Positions 1 through 8,261 are shown, counted from the first letter of the stretch. The stretch is DNA of 17,381 bases from an uncultured Leptospiraceae bacterium (GCA_937924465.1 CALDSP010000299.1:1-17381); one strand, 5' to 3'. Program-made: numbers and translations. Notes: generated by a model from the letters alone, not told the origin.

Positions 1-753
1 GGAGATTTTATGTTTGCTCGTCTTTTCATTTCCATGAGTCCTTTATTATTTTTCTCTTTAGAAGCCTTGTGGATTTTCTCAACGAAAGAAAAATTGAGAC
101 TCACTTTGGGAATTTTAATCTTATTTGCAATGTTATTATACCATAATCCTTATAAAGGGCTAAATTTTCCAATCATTGAAAATATTACCTCTGAAAACGA
201 GATTTACAAGCTAAAAGATATTTATAATATTAAACAAGCTCTCTTACCTGCTCAAAAAATTTCTAGAGAGTCAGGTCTTAGAGTTGCATTCGGTGGAGCC
301 CAAGCAATGATGGTTTATTATTTAAATCCTCCATATGCTTTAGAAACAGAAGCTGGACTTACAGACGAATACATTGCCAAACTTCCTCCCACAAAAGGAG
401 AGAAAATCGGACATGGAAAAAAAGTTCCAAGGTCTTACCTGCGCAAAAAAAAAATCCATGTTCATTTAAATCCCCATGCTATTCCTCAAACAGATTATAA
501 TGGTATAAAAATAGGAAATCTCCCTCATACTTTTAGGATTGTGGTTTATGAGAAAAAAGTTTTTGATTTATTACAAGATTCTAATAAATTTGAATTTAAA
601 CCTTTTGATGAATACTTAGATGAATATATCCAAAAAGCAAATTTAAAAAGAATAGAAAAAATTAGAAAAGATTACTTTAAATTCCGTAAATATTATTTCA
701 AATGGAATAAAGACCCAGAAAGAGAAAAGTTTTTTACAAAGGGGGACTTATGA
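1..753 (+). CDS. C-terminal part of a polytopic membrane protein, GT-C glycosyltransferase-like (5' end outside window)
   Basis: The reading frame is open to the left edge, so this is the 3' end of a longer gene. The first visible codons read G-D-F-M-F-A-R-L, which matches the GGDFM.AR-type motif before the last membrane helices in several GT-C-fold transferases (the AftB-like group). The ATG at 10 is therefore probably an internal Met, although GGAG at 1-4 mimics a ribosome site. Two hydrophobic segments follow (about residues 7-25 and 31-47 counted from that Met), then a soluble tail of about 200 residues. The tail holds AGLTDEYIA (115-123) and IGHGKKVPRSYL, a pattern I recall from the extracytoplasmic end of such proteins. 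The last 50 residues are very Lys/Tyr/Phe-rich. The stop overlaps the next start as ATGA. A role in sugar transfer from a lipid carrier is inferred; the catalytic N-terminal half is not visible. Confidence 0.65.
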   Translation, partial: GDFMFARLFISMSPLLFFSLEALWIFSTKEKLRLTLGILILFAMLLYHNPYKGLNFPIIENITSENEIYKLKDIYNIKQALLPAQKISRESGLRVAFGGAQAMMVYYLNPPYALETEAGLTDEYIAKLPPTKGEKIGHGKKVPRSYLRKKKIHVHLNPHAIPQTDYNGIKIGNLPHTFRIVVYEKKVFDLLQDSNKFEFKPFDEYLDEYIQKANLKRIEKIRKDYFKFRKYYFKWNKDPEREKFFTKGDL

Positions 754-1445
754 AATCATTTCGTTTTAGTTTTTTAATTCTTATTAACTTTTGTGTTTCA
801 ATAGAAAACCCAATTCGTTACAATAATCTAGGAGTTACAAAAGAAAAACTAGGAGATTACGATGGAGCAATTCTAGAATACAATAAGGCTTTAAGTTTAA
901 ATTCAAAATATCCCGAAGCATACAACAACAGAGGAGTTGCAAAAGAGAAAAAAAAAGATTACTTAGGTGCTATAGAAGACTACAACCAAGCCATTGTTTT
1001 ACGTCCTAATTATCCTGAAGCATACAACAACAGAGGAGTCGCAAAAGAAAAACTAAAACGTTATGAAGAAGCAATTCAAGATTATGAAATAGCTTTATCA
1101 CTTAAAAAATATTACCCTGAAGCATACAACAACAGAGGAGTTGCAAAAGAAAAACTAAAACGTTATGAAGAAGCAATTCAAGATTATGAAATGGCTCTTA
1201 CGTTACGTGCTAATTATCCGCATGCTTATGGAAACAGAGGAGTTTCTAAAGAAATGTTAGGAAAATTTAACGAAGCCATGGAAGACTATAACAAAGCAAT
1301 TAGTTTAGACCCTAGGCTAGCAAGATTCTATTATCACAGAGCTAGACTTTGCAAAAAATTGAAAATGGATGACCTTTCTCAAAAAGATTTAGAAACTTAT
1401 AGAAACCTAAGTGGAGATTTTAGCGAAATTCAGTTTGAAAACTAG
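750..1445 (+). CDS. TPR-repeat protein with N-terminal export signal
   Basis: A 231-residue protein built almost entirely of 34-residue tetratricopeptide repeats. A short basic, hydrophobic N-terminus (residues 1-17) looks like a signal peptide or signal anchor. Cys15 sits near its end but the context N-F-C is a poor lipobox, so lipidation is doubtful. Repeats begin near residues 24, 58, 92, 126, 160 and 194. Most start Y-N-N-R-G-V and carry the TPR pattern of small residues at positions 8 and 20 and Pro near 32; the last is degenerate. Repeats 3 and 4 are almost identical in protein and DNA. The start is backed by GGGGGA at 741-746 and overlaps the preceding stop by 4 bp, so the two genes are probably translationally coupled. 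TPR arrays bind partner proteins; no partner can be named from sequence. Confidence 0.85.
   Translation: MKSFRFSFLILINFCVSIENPIRYNNLGVTKEKLGDYDGAILEYNKALSLNSKYPEAYNNRGVAKEKKKDYLGAIEDYNQAIVLRPNYPEAYNNRGVAKEKLKRYEEAIQDYEIALSLKKYYPEAYNNRGVAKEKLKRYEEAIQDYEMALTLRANYPHAYGNRGVSKEMLGKFNEAMEDYNKAISLDPRLARFYYHRARLCKKLKMDDLSQKDLETYRNLSGDFSEIQFEN
912..1217 (+). repeat. In-frame tandem 102-bp repeat units encoding TPR motifs
   Basis: Three consecutive 102-bp units (912-1013, 1014-1115, 1116-1217) each encode one 34-residue TPR. Units 2 and 3 are the same over 1014-1094 versus 1116-1196 except at two positions (C1040/T1142 and A1091/G1193). Unit 1 shares about the first 35 bases with them. Near-identity at silent positions points to recent duplication or gene conversion rather than selection on protein sequence alone. 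Confidence 0.9.
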
Positions 1446-1459
1446 TTAAAAAAATTAAA

Positions 1460-1500
1460 GTTGTTGTTACTACAACTTACAACAAAAAAAGTTCTATACA
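1460..1500 (+). promoter_or_regulatory. Possible promoter/operator before the 218-residue gene
   Basis: The 85-base gap holds overlapping GTTGT (1460-1464 and 1463-1467) facing ACAAC (1472-1476 and 1479-1483). The inner pair forms a 5-bp inverted repeat with a TACT spacer. TATACA at 1495-1500 could serve as a -10 box about 30 bases before the ATG at 1531. No good -35 hexamer is seen. The symmetry would suit a repressor site over the promoter, but this is weak. Confidence 0.25.
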
Positions 1501-1530
1501 AATTTTCTTCATTTCCTGTTCTTTAAAAAT

Positions 1531-2187
1531 ATGCATTTAGAAAATAAACTCAATAAAATAAAAGAAATTCTTTTAAGCGAAGAGGATGTTTCTTTTCTTA
1601 CGCCACTTGGAGAAGAAGGAATTGAAAAACTCCAAAAGATACTAGATGACTACATTCATAAAAACTATGAAGAACAAAAACCCGTCTACCAAACTATGGC
1701 ATTTGCTACAGGACTTTTGCCAAATTTTATTGTTGCTAAGATTGCCCAAGAAATGCTCAACCCATACATAGTTGGGCAAGTAACCAATTATCTCAAACCC
1801 AAAGATGCAGCTAGAATAGGTCAAAATTTTAACTTACCTTTTTTAGCAGAGGTAGCCTTACATGCAGATAGATTCCATCTATCTAAAATTACCCAAGAAC
1901 TCCCCTTTGAAATGGCTTATAAAATTATGAGAATTATGATTCAAAAAGGCTATTTTGCAAGAATTGGAGAGCTTGCAGACAATATTCCAGAAAGTTTACT
2001 AAAAAAGTTTTTAGAACGTTTTGATGATCCTGAAGAGGTTGCAAGAATTATGATTCACATGGAAAATCTAAACATCATTTATGCCGTTTACCGAACAGAA
2101 AAACCCGGACGTAGAAATGCTGTTATGGATGCTCTTAGAAGATTAGGGTATTCAGACTTGGCAGAGAAAGTCGAAAATCATTTATAG
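1531..2187 (+). CDS. Uncharacterised all-helical protein with HEAT/MgtE-N-like repeats
   Basis: A 218-residue soluble protein without signal peptide or membrane helix. I do not recognise a named family. From about residue 60 the sequence runs as short amphipathic helices in a repeating pattern (P-N-F-I-V-A-K-I-A, then L-K-P-K-D-A-A-R-I, L-P-F-E-M-A-Y-K-I-M, I-P-E-S-L-L-K-K-F, D-P-E-E-V-A-R-I-M). This resembles the superhelical repeats of MgtE N-terminal or HEAT-type domains. The C-terminus (G-R-R-N-A-V-M-D-A-L-R-R-L-G-Y) is basic. A scaffold or regulatory binding role is a guess. No Shine-Dalgarno sequence precedes the ATG. The gene is probably its own unit, with 85 bases before it and 164 after. 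Confidence 0.75.
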   Translation: MHLENKLNKIKEILLSEEDVSFLTPLGEEGIEKLQKILDDYIHKNYEEQKPVYQTMAFATGLLPNFIVAKIAQEMLNPYIVGQVTNYLKPKDAARIGQNFNLPFLAEVALHADRFHLSKITQELPFEMAYKIMRIMIQKGYFARIGELADNIPESLLKKFLERFDDPEEVARIMIHMENLNIIYAVYRTEKPGRRNAVMDALRRLGYSDLAEKVENHL

Positions 2188-2265
2188 TAAAATGTAAATT
2201 ATACAATTAATCAAAATAAATACTTCATTAGTGTATATTTTTGAGTAAAAAAGTTTTAAAAAACT

Positions 2266-2284
2266 CTTTCTTTGTTAAAGAAAG
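2266..2284 (+). terminator. AT-rich hairpin between the 218-residue gene and ftsH
   Basis: CTTTCTTT (2266-2273) and AAAGAAAG (2277-2284) form a perfect 8-bp inverted repeat around GTT. An adjoining AGTTTT/AAAACT repeat lies at 2252-2265. T-rich sequence follows at 2294-2304. It could be a weak intrinsic terminator for the upstream gene or a regulatory hairpin in front of ftsH. The stem has only two G-C pairs, so termination would be inefficient. Confidence 0.35.
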
Positions 2285-2304
2285 GAAATTCCATTTTATT
2301 TTCT

Positions 2305-2336
2305 CTTGCAAGAATTTTTACAATCTAAAATATATC
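2305..2336 (+). promoter_or_regulatory. Candidate ftsH promoter
   Basis: TTGCAA at 2306-2311 is a possible -35 box, with TATATC at 2331-2336 as -10 (19-base spacing), or TAAAAT at 2326-2331 with a short 14-base spacing. CTTGCAAG at 2305-2312 is an 8-base palindrome. AGGA at 2341-2344 lies 7 bases before the ATG and is a credible ribosome site. No CIRCE heat-shock element is seen. Confidence 0.3.
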
Positions 2337-2351
2337 ACATAGGATTTTAGC

Positions 2352-4289
2352 ATGGCAAAAAACATACGTAATACACTAGTAATTCTTTTGGCTCTTCTTG
2401 TAGTTTTGACAATTATTGTTTACAACAATGATCGAACAGATGGTCGTATAGTAGAAATTTCTTATTCTGACTTTTTAAATATGATAGAACCTGTAGAGGG
2501 TAAAAAACCTATTGGAAAAATTTACACCTCAGAAGGAAAAATAAAGCGTCAACTCATCATTGAAAAAGATGTAATTGAAGGTTGGTACATTCCAGAGAAC
2601 TCTGAAGATAAAAAACCCAAGCACTTCAAAACCTTAGTGGCTCCTATTCAACCTGAACTTTTGGAAAAGTTAAGACGTACAGAAATTCCTTTCCAAGCCA
2701 GATTAGTAGAAGAGAATCGTTTAATCAATGCCCTTTGGACATTTCTTCCTTGGATTGTAATTGTGGGTTTGATATGGTTCTTTATGATGCGTCAAATCCA
2801 ATCTACCGGAAATCGCGCGTTTAATTTTGGAAAAAGTCGGGCACGAATGAGTGTAGACGCTAAAATTAAAATTACATTTGACAATGTGGCTGGGTGTGAT
2901 GAAGCAAAACAAGAATTAGTTGAAATTATTGATTTCCTAAAGGACCCCAAAAAATTTCATGCAATTGGCGCAAGAATCCCCAAAGGAGTTTTGCTTGTAG
3001 GGCCCCCGGGCACGGGAAAAACCTTGTTAGCAAAGGCAGTCGCAGGAGAGGCGGGAGTTCCATTTTTTAGTATATCGGGTTCTGATTTCGTAGAAATGTT
3101 TGTAGGTGTTGGAGCCTCTCGTGTAAGAGATTTATTTGAACAAGGTAAGAGAAATTCTCCAAGCATTATTTTTATTGATGAAATTGATGCAGTTGGTCGT
3201 CTCCGTGGAGCGGGTTTTGGAGGAGGACACGATGAACGAGAGCAAACTTTAAACCAAATGCTTGTAGAGATGGATGGATTTGAACCAAATGAAGGAGTCA
3301 TTGTAATTGCGGCAACCAACCGAGCCGATGTTTTAGACCCTGCCTTACTCCGTCCCGGACGTTTTGATAGACAAGTAGTTGTAGATTTACCTGATGTTCG
3401 AGGTAGAGAAGAAATCTTAAAAGTCCACTCTAAAAATGTACCCCTAGCAAGTGACATATCTCTAAATGCTATTGCAAGAGGAACCCCGGGATTTACCGGA
3501 GCCGACCTTTCTAATCTTATCAATGAAGCTGCCATTCTTGCCGCCCGAAAAAATAAAAAGCGAGTAACCCAAGAAGAATTAGAAGAAGCTAGAGATAAAG
3601 TTATGATGGGACCTGAAAGAAAATCATTTTATATTTCAGAACAAGAAAAAGAAGTCATTGCTTACCATGAGGCTGGACATGCTATTCTTGCTACTTTACT
3701 TCCTTACACAGAACCAATTCATAAAGTAACCATCATTCCTAGAGGAAGAGCTTTAGGACTTACTCAAAAGCTACCTTTGGAAGAAAAGCATATTCATCCA
3801 AAAAATTATTGGCTAGATCAAATTATTATGGCTATGGGTGGATTTATAGCCGAAGAGTTTAAATTTGGAAACACCTCTACAGGTTCAAGCAATGATATTC
3901 AAGTTGCTACTAATATTGCCCGAAAAATGGTTTGTGAGTGGGGTATGAGTGAAAGACTAGGTACAGTGAACTATAATGTAGGACATGATAGTGTTTTTGT
4001 AGGACGAGATATAGTAAGCGGTGGAAAGCCTTATTCAGAACATTTTGCGGCTATGATAGATGAAGAAGTTAGAGAAATTATTCAATCTTGTTTAAATAAG
4101 GGGCGGGAACTAGTTCGAAAAAATGCTCAAAAGCTAGAAGGAATTGCAAAAGCTCTTTTGGCACATGAAACCATCTCTGCCGATGAACTCAAAGTAATTA
4201 TGGAAACGAAATCTACTTCCTCATCTAATAAATCAGAAAAATCTAAAAAATCCGAAAGTAGAAAACTAAAACCTGTTCTTTCAGCTTAA
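2352..4289 (+). CDS. ftsH: ATP-dependent zinc metalloprotease FtsH
   Basis: A 645-residue membrane-bound AAA+ protease that unfolds and degrades membrane and short-lived cytoplasmic proteins as a hexamer. Membrane segments lie at about 8-24 and 131-147, with the extracytoplasmic domain between them. The AAA module shows Walker A GPPGTGKT (217-224), pore loop MFVGVGA (249-255), Walker B IIFIDE (272-277) and the second region of homology with R-P-G-R-F-D-R (334-340). The protease site has HEAGH (439-443), and Asp515 in SSNDI fits as the third zinc ligand. All catalytic residues are present and the length is typical. The last 27 residues are a Ser/Lys-rich low-complexity tail, often variable in FtsH. 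AGGA precedes the ATG. The next gene follows after 9 bases and is probably cotranscribed. Confidence 0.98.
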   Translation: MAKNIRNTLVILLALLVVLTIIVYNNDRTDGRIVEISYSDFLNMIEPVEGKKPIGKIYTSEGKIKRQLIIEKDVIEGWYIPENSEDKKPKHFKTLVAPIQPELLEKLRRTEIPFQARLVEENRLINALWTFLPWIVIVGLIWFFMMRQIQSTGNRAFNFGKSRARMSVDAKIKITFDNVAGCDEAKQELVEIIDFLKDPKKFHAIGARIPKGVLLVGPPGTGKTLLAKAVAGEAGVPFFSISGSDFVEMFVGVGASRVRDLFEQGKRNSPSIIFIDEIDAVGRLRGAGFGGGHDEREQTLNQMLVEMDGFEPNEGVIVIAATNRADVLDPALLRPGRFDRQVVVDLPDVRGREEILKVHSKNVPLASDISLNAIARGTPGFTGADLSNLINEAAILAARKNKKRVTQEELEEARDKVMMGPERKSFYISEQEKEVIAYHEAGHAILATLLPYTEPIHKVTIIPRGRALGLTQKLPLEEKHIHPKNYWLDQIIMAMGGFIAEEFKFGNTSTGSSNDIQVATNIARKMVCEWGMSERLGTVNYNVGHDSVFVGRDIVSGGKPYSEHFAAMIDEEVREIIQSCLNKGRELVRKNAQKLEGIAKALLAHETISADELKVIMETKSTSSSNKSEKSKKSESRKLKPVLSA

Positions 4290-4298
4290 TCAAAAAAA

Positions 4299-5711
4299 AT
4301 GACTCATAGTGAAAACTTAAAAAAATTTCTAGCAGATATCCCAGGTAGCTTGGAAATTCATATGAAAGCTATTGAAGAGATTCGCTGGGACTTTAATAAT
4401 CCAAGTTTAAATGATGAAACTAAAGAAATTTTTAACTCTGTTAGGGAAGAGGTTTTTAAAATTATTGACAAGCTAGAATCTGTTTATAAAAAATTTATTT
4501 CCAACATGGTAGGGCACACCATGCAGCAAGAAATAGATAAACAGAGTTTTGAACTCTTCCCTGACTCTTCTCCTTCCATAACAAAAGTACAATTTATTCG
4601 AACTAAAATTATCTATGAATGGATTTCTTCCTTTTACAAATATGCAGAATTGTCATGGAATCAATTGATCCCTATCTTTAAAATATTTTCTACTTATAAC
4701 TCAACAAAAAATTTCCACGAAAGAATTTTAAACAAGTATTTTAAACCTAATTTAGACTTAAATTTTGATACAAGAACTCTTTTAAATAAAATTGAACAAG
4801 CCTATAATTGTAAAATTGTAGGATCTTATCCCCGTGATCCTGATTTATTAGTAAGTAATCTAATTTATGAGGAAGGTTTAAATTATGATATAATCAGTCT
4901 GTTTCCAGAATTTACGTCTCAAACCAAAGTCCCTGAAAAACAAAATTTATCCAAAAAAACAGAACAAGAATATTATCATACTGTTGTAATTGGTACAAAA
5001 GAATGGAATCGCAATGATGCTTATGTTTTAATTGTTAGTGATACCGACTTAAAAGAAGAAGAAAGAAAGTTTTATAGTTCTAGTTTTATAATTTTAAATC
5101 CTGTTGAAAATGCAAATATCAATTTAGCAGCTGCTATGGTTAGAAAAAATGCGGGAATTCAACTAGCAGGAAAATATAACAAAATGGTAGTGACTCTTTT
5201 AGAATTTATAGCAAATAACATACTCACAAAGGACTTTCCAAATTTATGTGATGATCCTCAAACTTTCCTTTACCATATAGGTCCAGTCGTTATGTGGAAT
5301 ATCATTCAAGAAGACATGCAAAGAAGAGATTTTGGGTTTTGTTATTATGTAGAAAAAAACAATATCATAAAGTTTTTTCCAGAATTTATAATAAAAAAAC
5401 ATATTATTGATTTTTGGGCTGAAAAGTTCATTGATCTTAAAAGCTCTCAGGTTGATTCGTATATGAACTATTCTAAAGGAGTTGCAAATATTAAAGAAGC
5501 TTATAAACTCCAATTTGATGCAGCTGCCTCAACTAAGCGAAGAGGAACAGAGCAAACTTTGGAAGAATACTTAAAAGAGAATACAGGAAAATTTTTTGGT
5601 TACAGAAAAGCTCAAATTTACAGACGATTTATTCAAGAATGTGTTTGGGGTGGAATTCCCGAAGTGAACTCTACAGAACTTGTGAATCGCTTTTCTAAAT
5701 TAAAGGTATAG
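4299..5711 (+). CDS. Uncharacterised 470-residue soluble protein downstream of ftsH
   Basis: I do not recognise this family. The protein has no signal peptide and no convincing membrane helix, so it is probably cytoplasmic. The N-terminal 150 residues are helical and rich in Lys, Glu, Phe and Trp. A central region (about 225-265, with V-V-I-G-T-K-E-W-N and Y-V-L-I-V-S-D-T-D) looks like alternating beta strands. The helical stretch that follows (about 268-310) contains N-L-A-A-A-M-V-R-K-N-A-G-I-Q. The C-terminal part is basic and aromatic, with Y-R-K-A-Q-I-Y-R-R-F. No nucleotide-binding or catalytic motif stands out. The ATG lies 9 bases after the ftsH stop with no Shine-Dalgarno sequence, only an A-run. 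Close linkage suggests co-expression with FtsH, as partner, adaptor or merely neighbour. Confidence 0.8.
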   Translation: MTHSENLKKFLADIPGSLEIHMKAIEEIRWDFNNPSLNDETKEIFNSVREEVFKIIDKLESVYKKFISNMVGHTMQQEIDKQSFELFPDSSPSITKVQFIRTKIIYEWISSFYKYAELSWNQLIPIFKIFSTYNSTKNFHERILNKYFKPNLDLNFDTRTLLNKIEQAYNCKIVGSYPRDPDLLVSNLIYEEGLNYDIISLFPEFTSQTKVPEKQNLSKKTEQEYYHTVVIGTKEWNRNDAYVLIVSDTDLKEEERKFYSSSFIILNPVENANINLAAAMVRKNAGIQLAGKYNKMVVTLLEFIANNILTKDFPNLCDDPQTFLYHIGPVVMWNIIQEDMQRRDFGFCYYVEKNNIIKFFPEFIIKKHIIDFWAEKFIDLKSSQVDSYMNYSKGVANIKEAYKLQFDAAASTKRRGTEQTLEEYLKENTGKFFGYRKAQIYRRFIQECVWGGIPEVNSTELVNRFSKLKV

Positions 5712-5741
5712 AAAAATTAAACCGAAATTTTGAATTAGACT

Positions 5742-6608
5742 ATGAAACACTTCTTTTGTACCCAAATTTTAGTTTTAAGTTTTTTTTTCTCCTCTAAGAT
5801 ATTTTCTGATGTAATTACCAAAGACTTTTTACAAACCACATTCAATTGGACAAAACTAGAGCTAAGCATTCCCATTCAAGAAAAGACTCCCAAAATTCTT
5901 ATTAGTAATGGAAATATGGGGATCTCTAATCAAATTGCAAATAATATGACTGAAGCTCGTACAATGGCTCTAAATACGGCAAAAGAAAAAATTTCTTTAC
6001 TTTCTGTAAGAGGGTTAGAACAACTCCAATTAAATAATCAATATAAAATTGTAGATATGATCTATGCAAATTCTAAATTTCGTGAAATGTTTAATGAGTT
6101 TATTTTACAAGAGAATCTGGAGTATAAAGTTAAGGTCTACGAAGATCAAGTTCAGGTAGAAGCTGTAACAAATTTTTTAGGCTCAAATGGTTTTTTGAAT
6201 TTCCTACTTGAAGAATACAATACAGAAGAGTTACCTCATATTTCTGAAGAAAAGTTTTCTACTCCTTACACGGGTTTAATTTTGGACGTTAGGCACTTAG
6301 AAGCTAAAACTGCTATTTTTCCAAAAATTTTAACAGATAAAGGTTTAGAAATTTACTCTCCAAAAATGGTTTATAAAAATCTTGTAATTGATACAGGTTA
6401 CGTTAAATATTATAATAACATAGAAGATGCAATCAAGGACCCAAAGATTGGAAATAAACCCTATATTTTACTTGCCCAATCTTCGCTAGGAAAAAACAAA
6501 ACCGATTTTTCAATTCCAACCCAAGAAGCAAAAAAAATTTTAGCACACAAACAAACACGAGAAAATTTAAAGAAATGTTCCGTAATTATTTTAATAGATA
6601 TAAAATAA
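5742..6608 (+). CDS. Exported LPP20-like protein
   Basis: A 288-residue protein with a Sec signal peptide (Phe-rich core, likely cleaved near residue 22 after K-I-F-S). Cys6 lies too early for a lipobox. Residues 70-95 (EARTMALNTAKEKISLL, then V-R-G-L) match the helical A-R-x-M-A-x-x-x-A-K region of LPP20-type proteins. Residues 176-208 (YTGLILDVRHLEAKTAIFPK, then G-L-E-I-Y) match a C-terminal module I recall as Y-T-G-L-x-x-D-A-R-G-L...P-x-I...G-x-x-V-Y. The expected Tyr and 'KPYILLAQS' strands follow. Such proteins sit in the periplasm or outer membrane, and some relatives are tied to flagella; the exact role is unknown. There is a 30-base gap after the previous gene and no clear Shine-Dalgarno sequence. 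The stop lies one base from the stop of the convergent rpe. Confidence 0.7.
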   Translation: MKHFFCTQILVLSFFFSSKIFSDVITKDFLQTTFNWTKLELSIPIQEKTPKILISNGNMGISNQIANNMTEARTMALNTAKEKISLLSVRGLEQLQLNNQYKIVDMIYANSKFREMFNEFILQENLEYKVKVYEDQVQVEAVTNFLGSNGFLNFLLEEYNTEELPHISEEKFSTPYTGLILDVRHLEAKTAIFPKILTDKGLEIYSPKMVYKNLVIDTGYVKYYNNIEDAIKDPKIGNKPYILLAQSSLGKNKTDFSIPTQEAKKILAHKQTRENLKKCSVIILIDIK

Positions 6609-6609
6609 A

Positions 6610-7272
6610 TTAAGTTACTTGGAAAGAAACTTCCATAGCTTTTTTTAAGTTTTTAGCATTTTGATTTGGTTCTCCATTTTTAAATATTGCAGAACCAGCC
6701 ACACAAATATCTACTCCCAACTCATTCAGTTTGTGAATGTTATTTAATCCAACTCCACCGTCAACCTCAAGCAAAATATTTCTTGTGCCAATCATTTCTT
6801 TAGCTTCTGCAATTTTTTTAAATCCCCCTTTTACAAAACTTTGTCCATAAAAACCAGGATCTACCGTCATAATTAAAACTAAATCAACATAATCTAACAA
6901 ATATTGAATGCTACTTAAAGGAGTAGCCGGATTGAGAGAAACTCCAACTTTTATTTCTTGGGAACGAATTTGTTCAGCAAGCCTTACAGAGAAATCTGTT
7001 GTTTCAATATGGAAAGTAATAAACTCGGGACGCAGCGAAAAATATTTAGGAACTTCTTTTTCTGGAGTATTTACCATCAAATGTACATCCAAAGGAATTT
7101 TTGTAAGATGAGAAATCTCTTTTGTAATGCTTTCACCAAAACTAATTTGAGGAACAAAATTTCCATCCATAACATCAATATGAATATAATCAACTAAACT
7201 TGGATTGAGCTCAGGAAGAATTCTTTCTAAGCCAGTAATAGGAGCAGCCAAGACTGAAGCCGAAAGTTTCAC
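6610..7272 (-). CDS. rpe: Ribulose-phosphate 3-epimerase
   Basis: A 220-residue TIM-barrel enzyme interconverting ribulose 5-phosphate and xylulose 5-phosphate in the pentose phosphate pathway. The metal-site residues are visible: H31 and D33 in [12 protein letters not shown]64 in DVHLMV, and D171 in EVDGGV. D33 and D171 fit as the acid/base pair. The phosphate loop reads [10 protein letters not shown] (138-147), where most family members have P-G-F-G-G-Q, so one glycine is Tyr. VAGSAIF (191-197) closes the barrel. The start is GTG, overlapping the TGA of the PASTA gene (GTGA), with AGGAGA about 8 bases upstream. It is the last gene of the five-gene minus-strand operon and converges on the LPP20-like gene with no room for a separate terminator. 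Confidence 0.95.
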   Translation of the reverse strand: MKLSASVLAAPITGLERILPELNPSLVDYIHIDVMDGNFVPQISFGESITKEISHLTKIPLDVHLMVNTPEKEVPKYFSLRPEFITFHIETTDFSVRLAEQIRSQEIKVGVSLNPATPLSSIQYLLDYVDLVLIMTVDPGFYGQSFVKGGFKKIAEAKEMIGTRNILLEVDGGVGLNNIHKLNELGVDICVAGSAIFKNGEPNQNAKNLKKAMEVSFQVT

Positions 7273-8261
7273 TTTTTTAATTCTCCTTCAAATTGAAAAG
7301 TCTTTGCAATTTTTTTTTCGCTATCTTCTATTCTTACATTTACGTTTCCATCCCTATAAAATATAAAAGGAAAAGAAGTTCCTGCAGTTAATTTAAGATT
7401 ATTAAATAATTTTTTTATTTTTTTTTCATCCTCATTTTGCAAATAAACCTTAGCTGTATATTCTGAGCTTGTTTCTGGTTTAAAAATAAATTTTTCATAA
7501 GATTGAGCAGGCTTTGTATCAAACTCAAAAAAATTTACTACAAACTTATATTCCTCTCCTATCTTTTCTGTCTTTTGAATGAGTCCATTTCCTTTGGGAC
7601 TTTTCAAAGAAATAATCTCTTTTATAGAAAATGGTTGCTTTTTTTCACTCAACGCAAAAGCAACAAATGGAAAAGGTTGATTTTCCAAAGGGAAATTCAT
7701 ACTACTTTCTTTAGCTTTGCCTTCAGTAACAAGTAAGTAAACTTTTTCACGAGTATTAGTAATTTTTCCTGCTTCTGGGATTTGATCAATCACTGTCTCT
7801 GGAGCTATTCCTTCTATTTGAGGAACATAAGTAATACCACCAATTTCCATTTCCACGTAAACTTCTCCTGAAAGTACTTTAGTAAGTAAAGACTTTGCAG
7901 TATTCAGCTGTTGACCTTTTAAGTCTGGAACTACAACTCTATCTACACTTACGTTGAGCGTCAAATATAGTTTACTCCCAACATCAATTACTTTTCCAGC
8001 TGGGATGGATTGATAAAGAATTTCACCGTCATTTTTGTCTGGAAATCTTTTAGTTTGTAATTGAACCTTTAGCCTAAATTTTGTAAGTTCGTTGTGAACA
8101 TCAATATAGTTTTGCCCTACAACATCAGGCATAACTAAGCGGGAACTACTTTTTGTTCGAAATATGACCACCATAAAAGCACTTAGAAAAAAAATAACAA
8201 GAGCAATTCCAACAAAAGTAAAATAAGCCAAAAAAGGAATTTTTTGTTTTTCCTCACTCAC
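7269..8261 (-). CDS. Membrane-anchored PASTA-domain protein without kinase domain
   Basis: A 330-residue protein with a 10-residue cytoplasmic tail, one membrane helix (about 11-34) and an extracytoplasmic region. PASTA 1 (about 42-105) starts V-M-P-D-V-V-G-Q and contains S-I-P-A-G. PASTA 2 (about 108-180) starts V-V-V-P-D-L-K-G-Q and contains Q-I-P-E-A-G. Residues 195-247 look like a degenerate third copy; 250-330 is unrecognised. PASTA domains bind muropeptides or beta-lactam-like ligands in PrkC/PknB kinases and some PBPs, but no kinase or transpeptidase is attached here. It lies between fmt and rpe, the position prkC occupies in Bacillus-type operons. The start is GTG, overlapping the fmt stop as GTGA, with AGGAGA at 8271-8276 on the complementary strand. 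It is probably a peptidoglycan-sensing or scaffolding protein (inferred). Confidence 0.85.
   Translation of the reverse strand: MSEEKQKIPFLAYFTFVGIALVIFFLSAFMVVIFRTKSSSRLVMPDVVGQNYIDVHNELTKFRLKVQLQTKRFPDKNDGEILYQSIPAGKVIDVGSKLYLTLNVSVDRVVVPDLKGQQLNTAKSLLTKVLSGEVYVEMEIGGITYVPQIEGIAPETVIDQIPEAGKITNTREKVYLLVTEGKAKESSMNFPLENQPFPFVAFALSEKKQPFSIKEIISLKSPKGNGLIQKTEKIGEEYKFVVNFFEFDTKPAQSYEKFIFKPETSSEYTAKVYLQNEDEKKIKKLFNNLKLTAGTSFPFIFYRDGNVNVRIEDSEKKIAKTFQFEGELKK

Noticed and set aside
912..1217. Regular direct repeats considered as a CRISPR array
   Set aside because: The 102-bp period is in frame, without distinct spacers, and encodes TPR motifs.
2290..2312. Sigma-54 type promoter suggested by TTGCA before ftsH and before the phosphatase gene
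   Set aside because: Neither TTGCA has the required GG about 12 bases upstream of the GC.
2957..3535. Long open frame on the minus strand opposite ftsH
   Set aside because: It is antisense to the most conserved part of FtsH, its predicted peptide is Ser/Pro/Arg-rich with no known domain, and the openness follows from the codon use of the AAA domain.
6908..7197. Two overlapping plus-strand frames opposite rpe
   Set aside because: The rpe motifs fix the minus strand as coding; these peptides show no conserved features.
7503..7736. Plus-strand frame opposite the PASTA gene
   Set aside because: It is Phe/Lys-rich noise from AT-rich sequence; the opposite strand encodes clear PASTA repeats.
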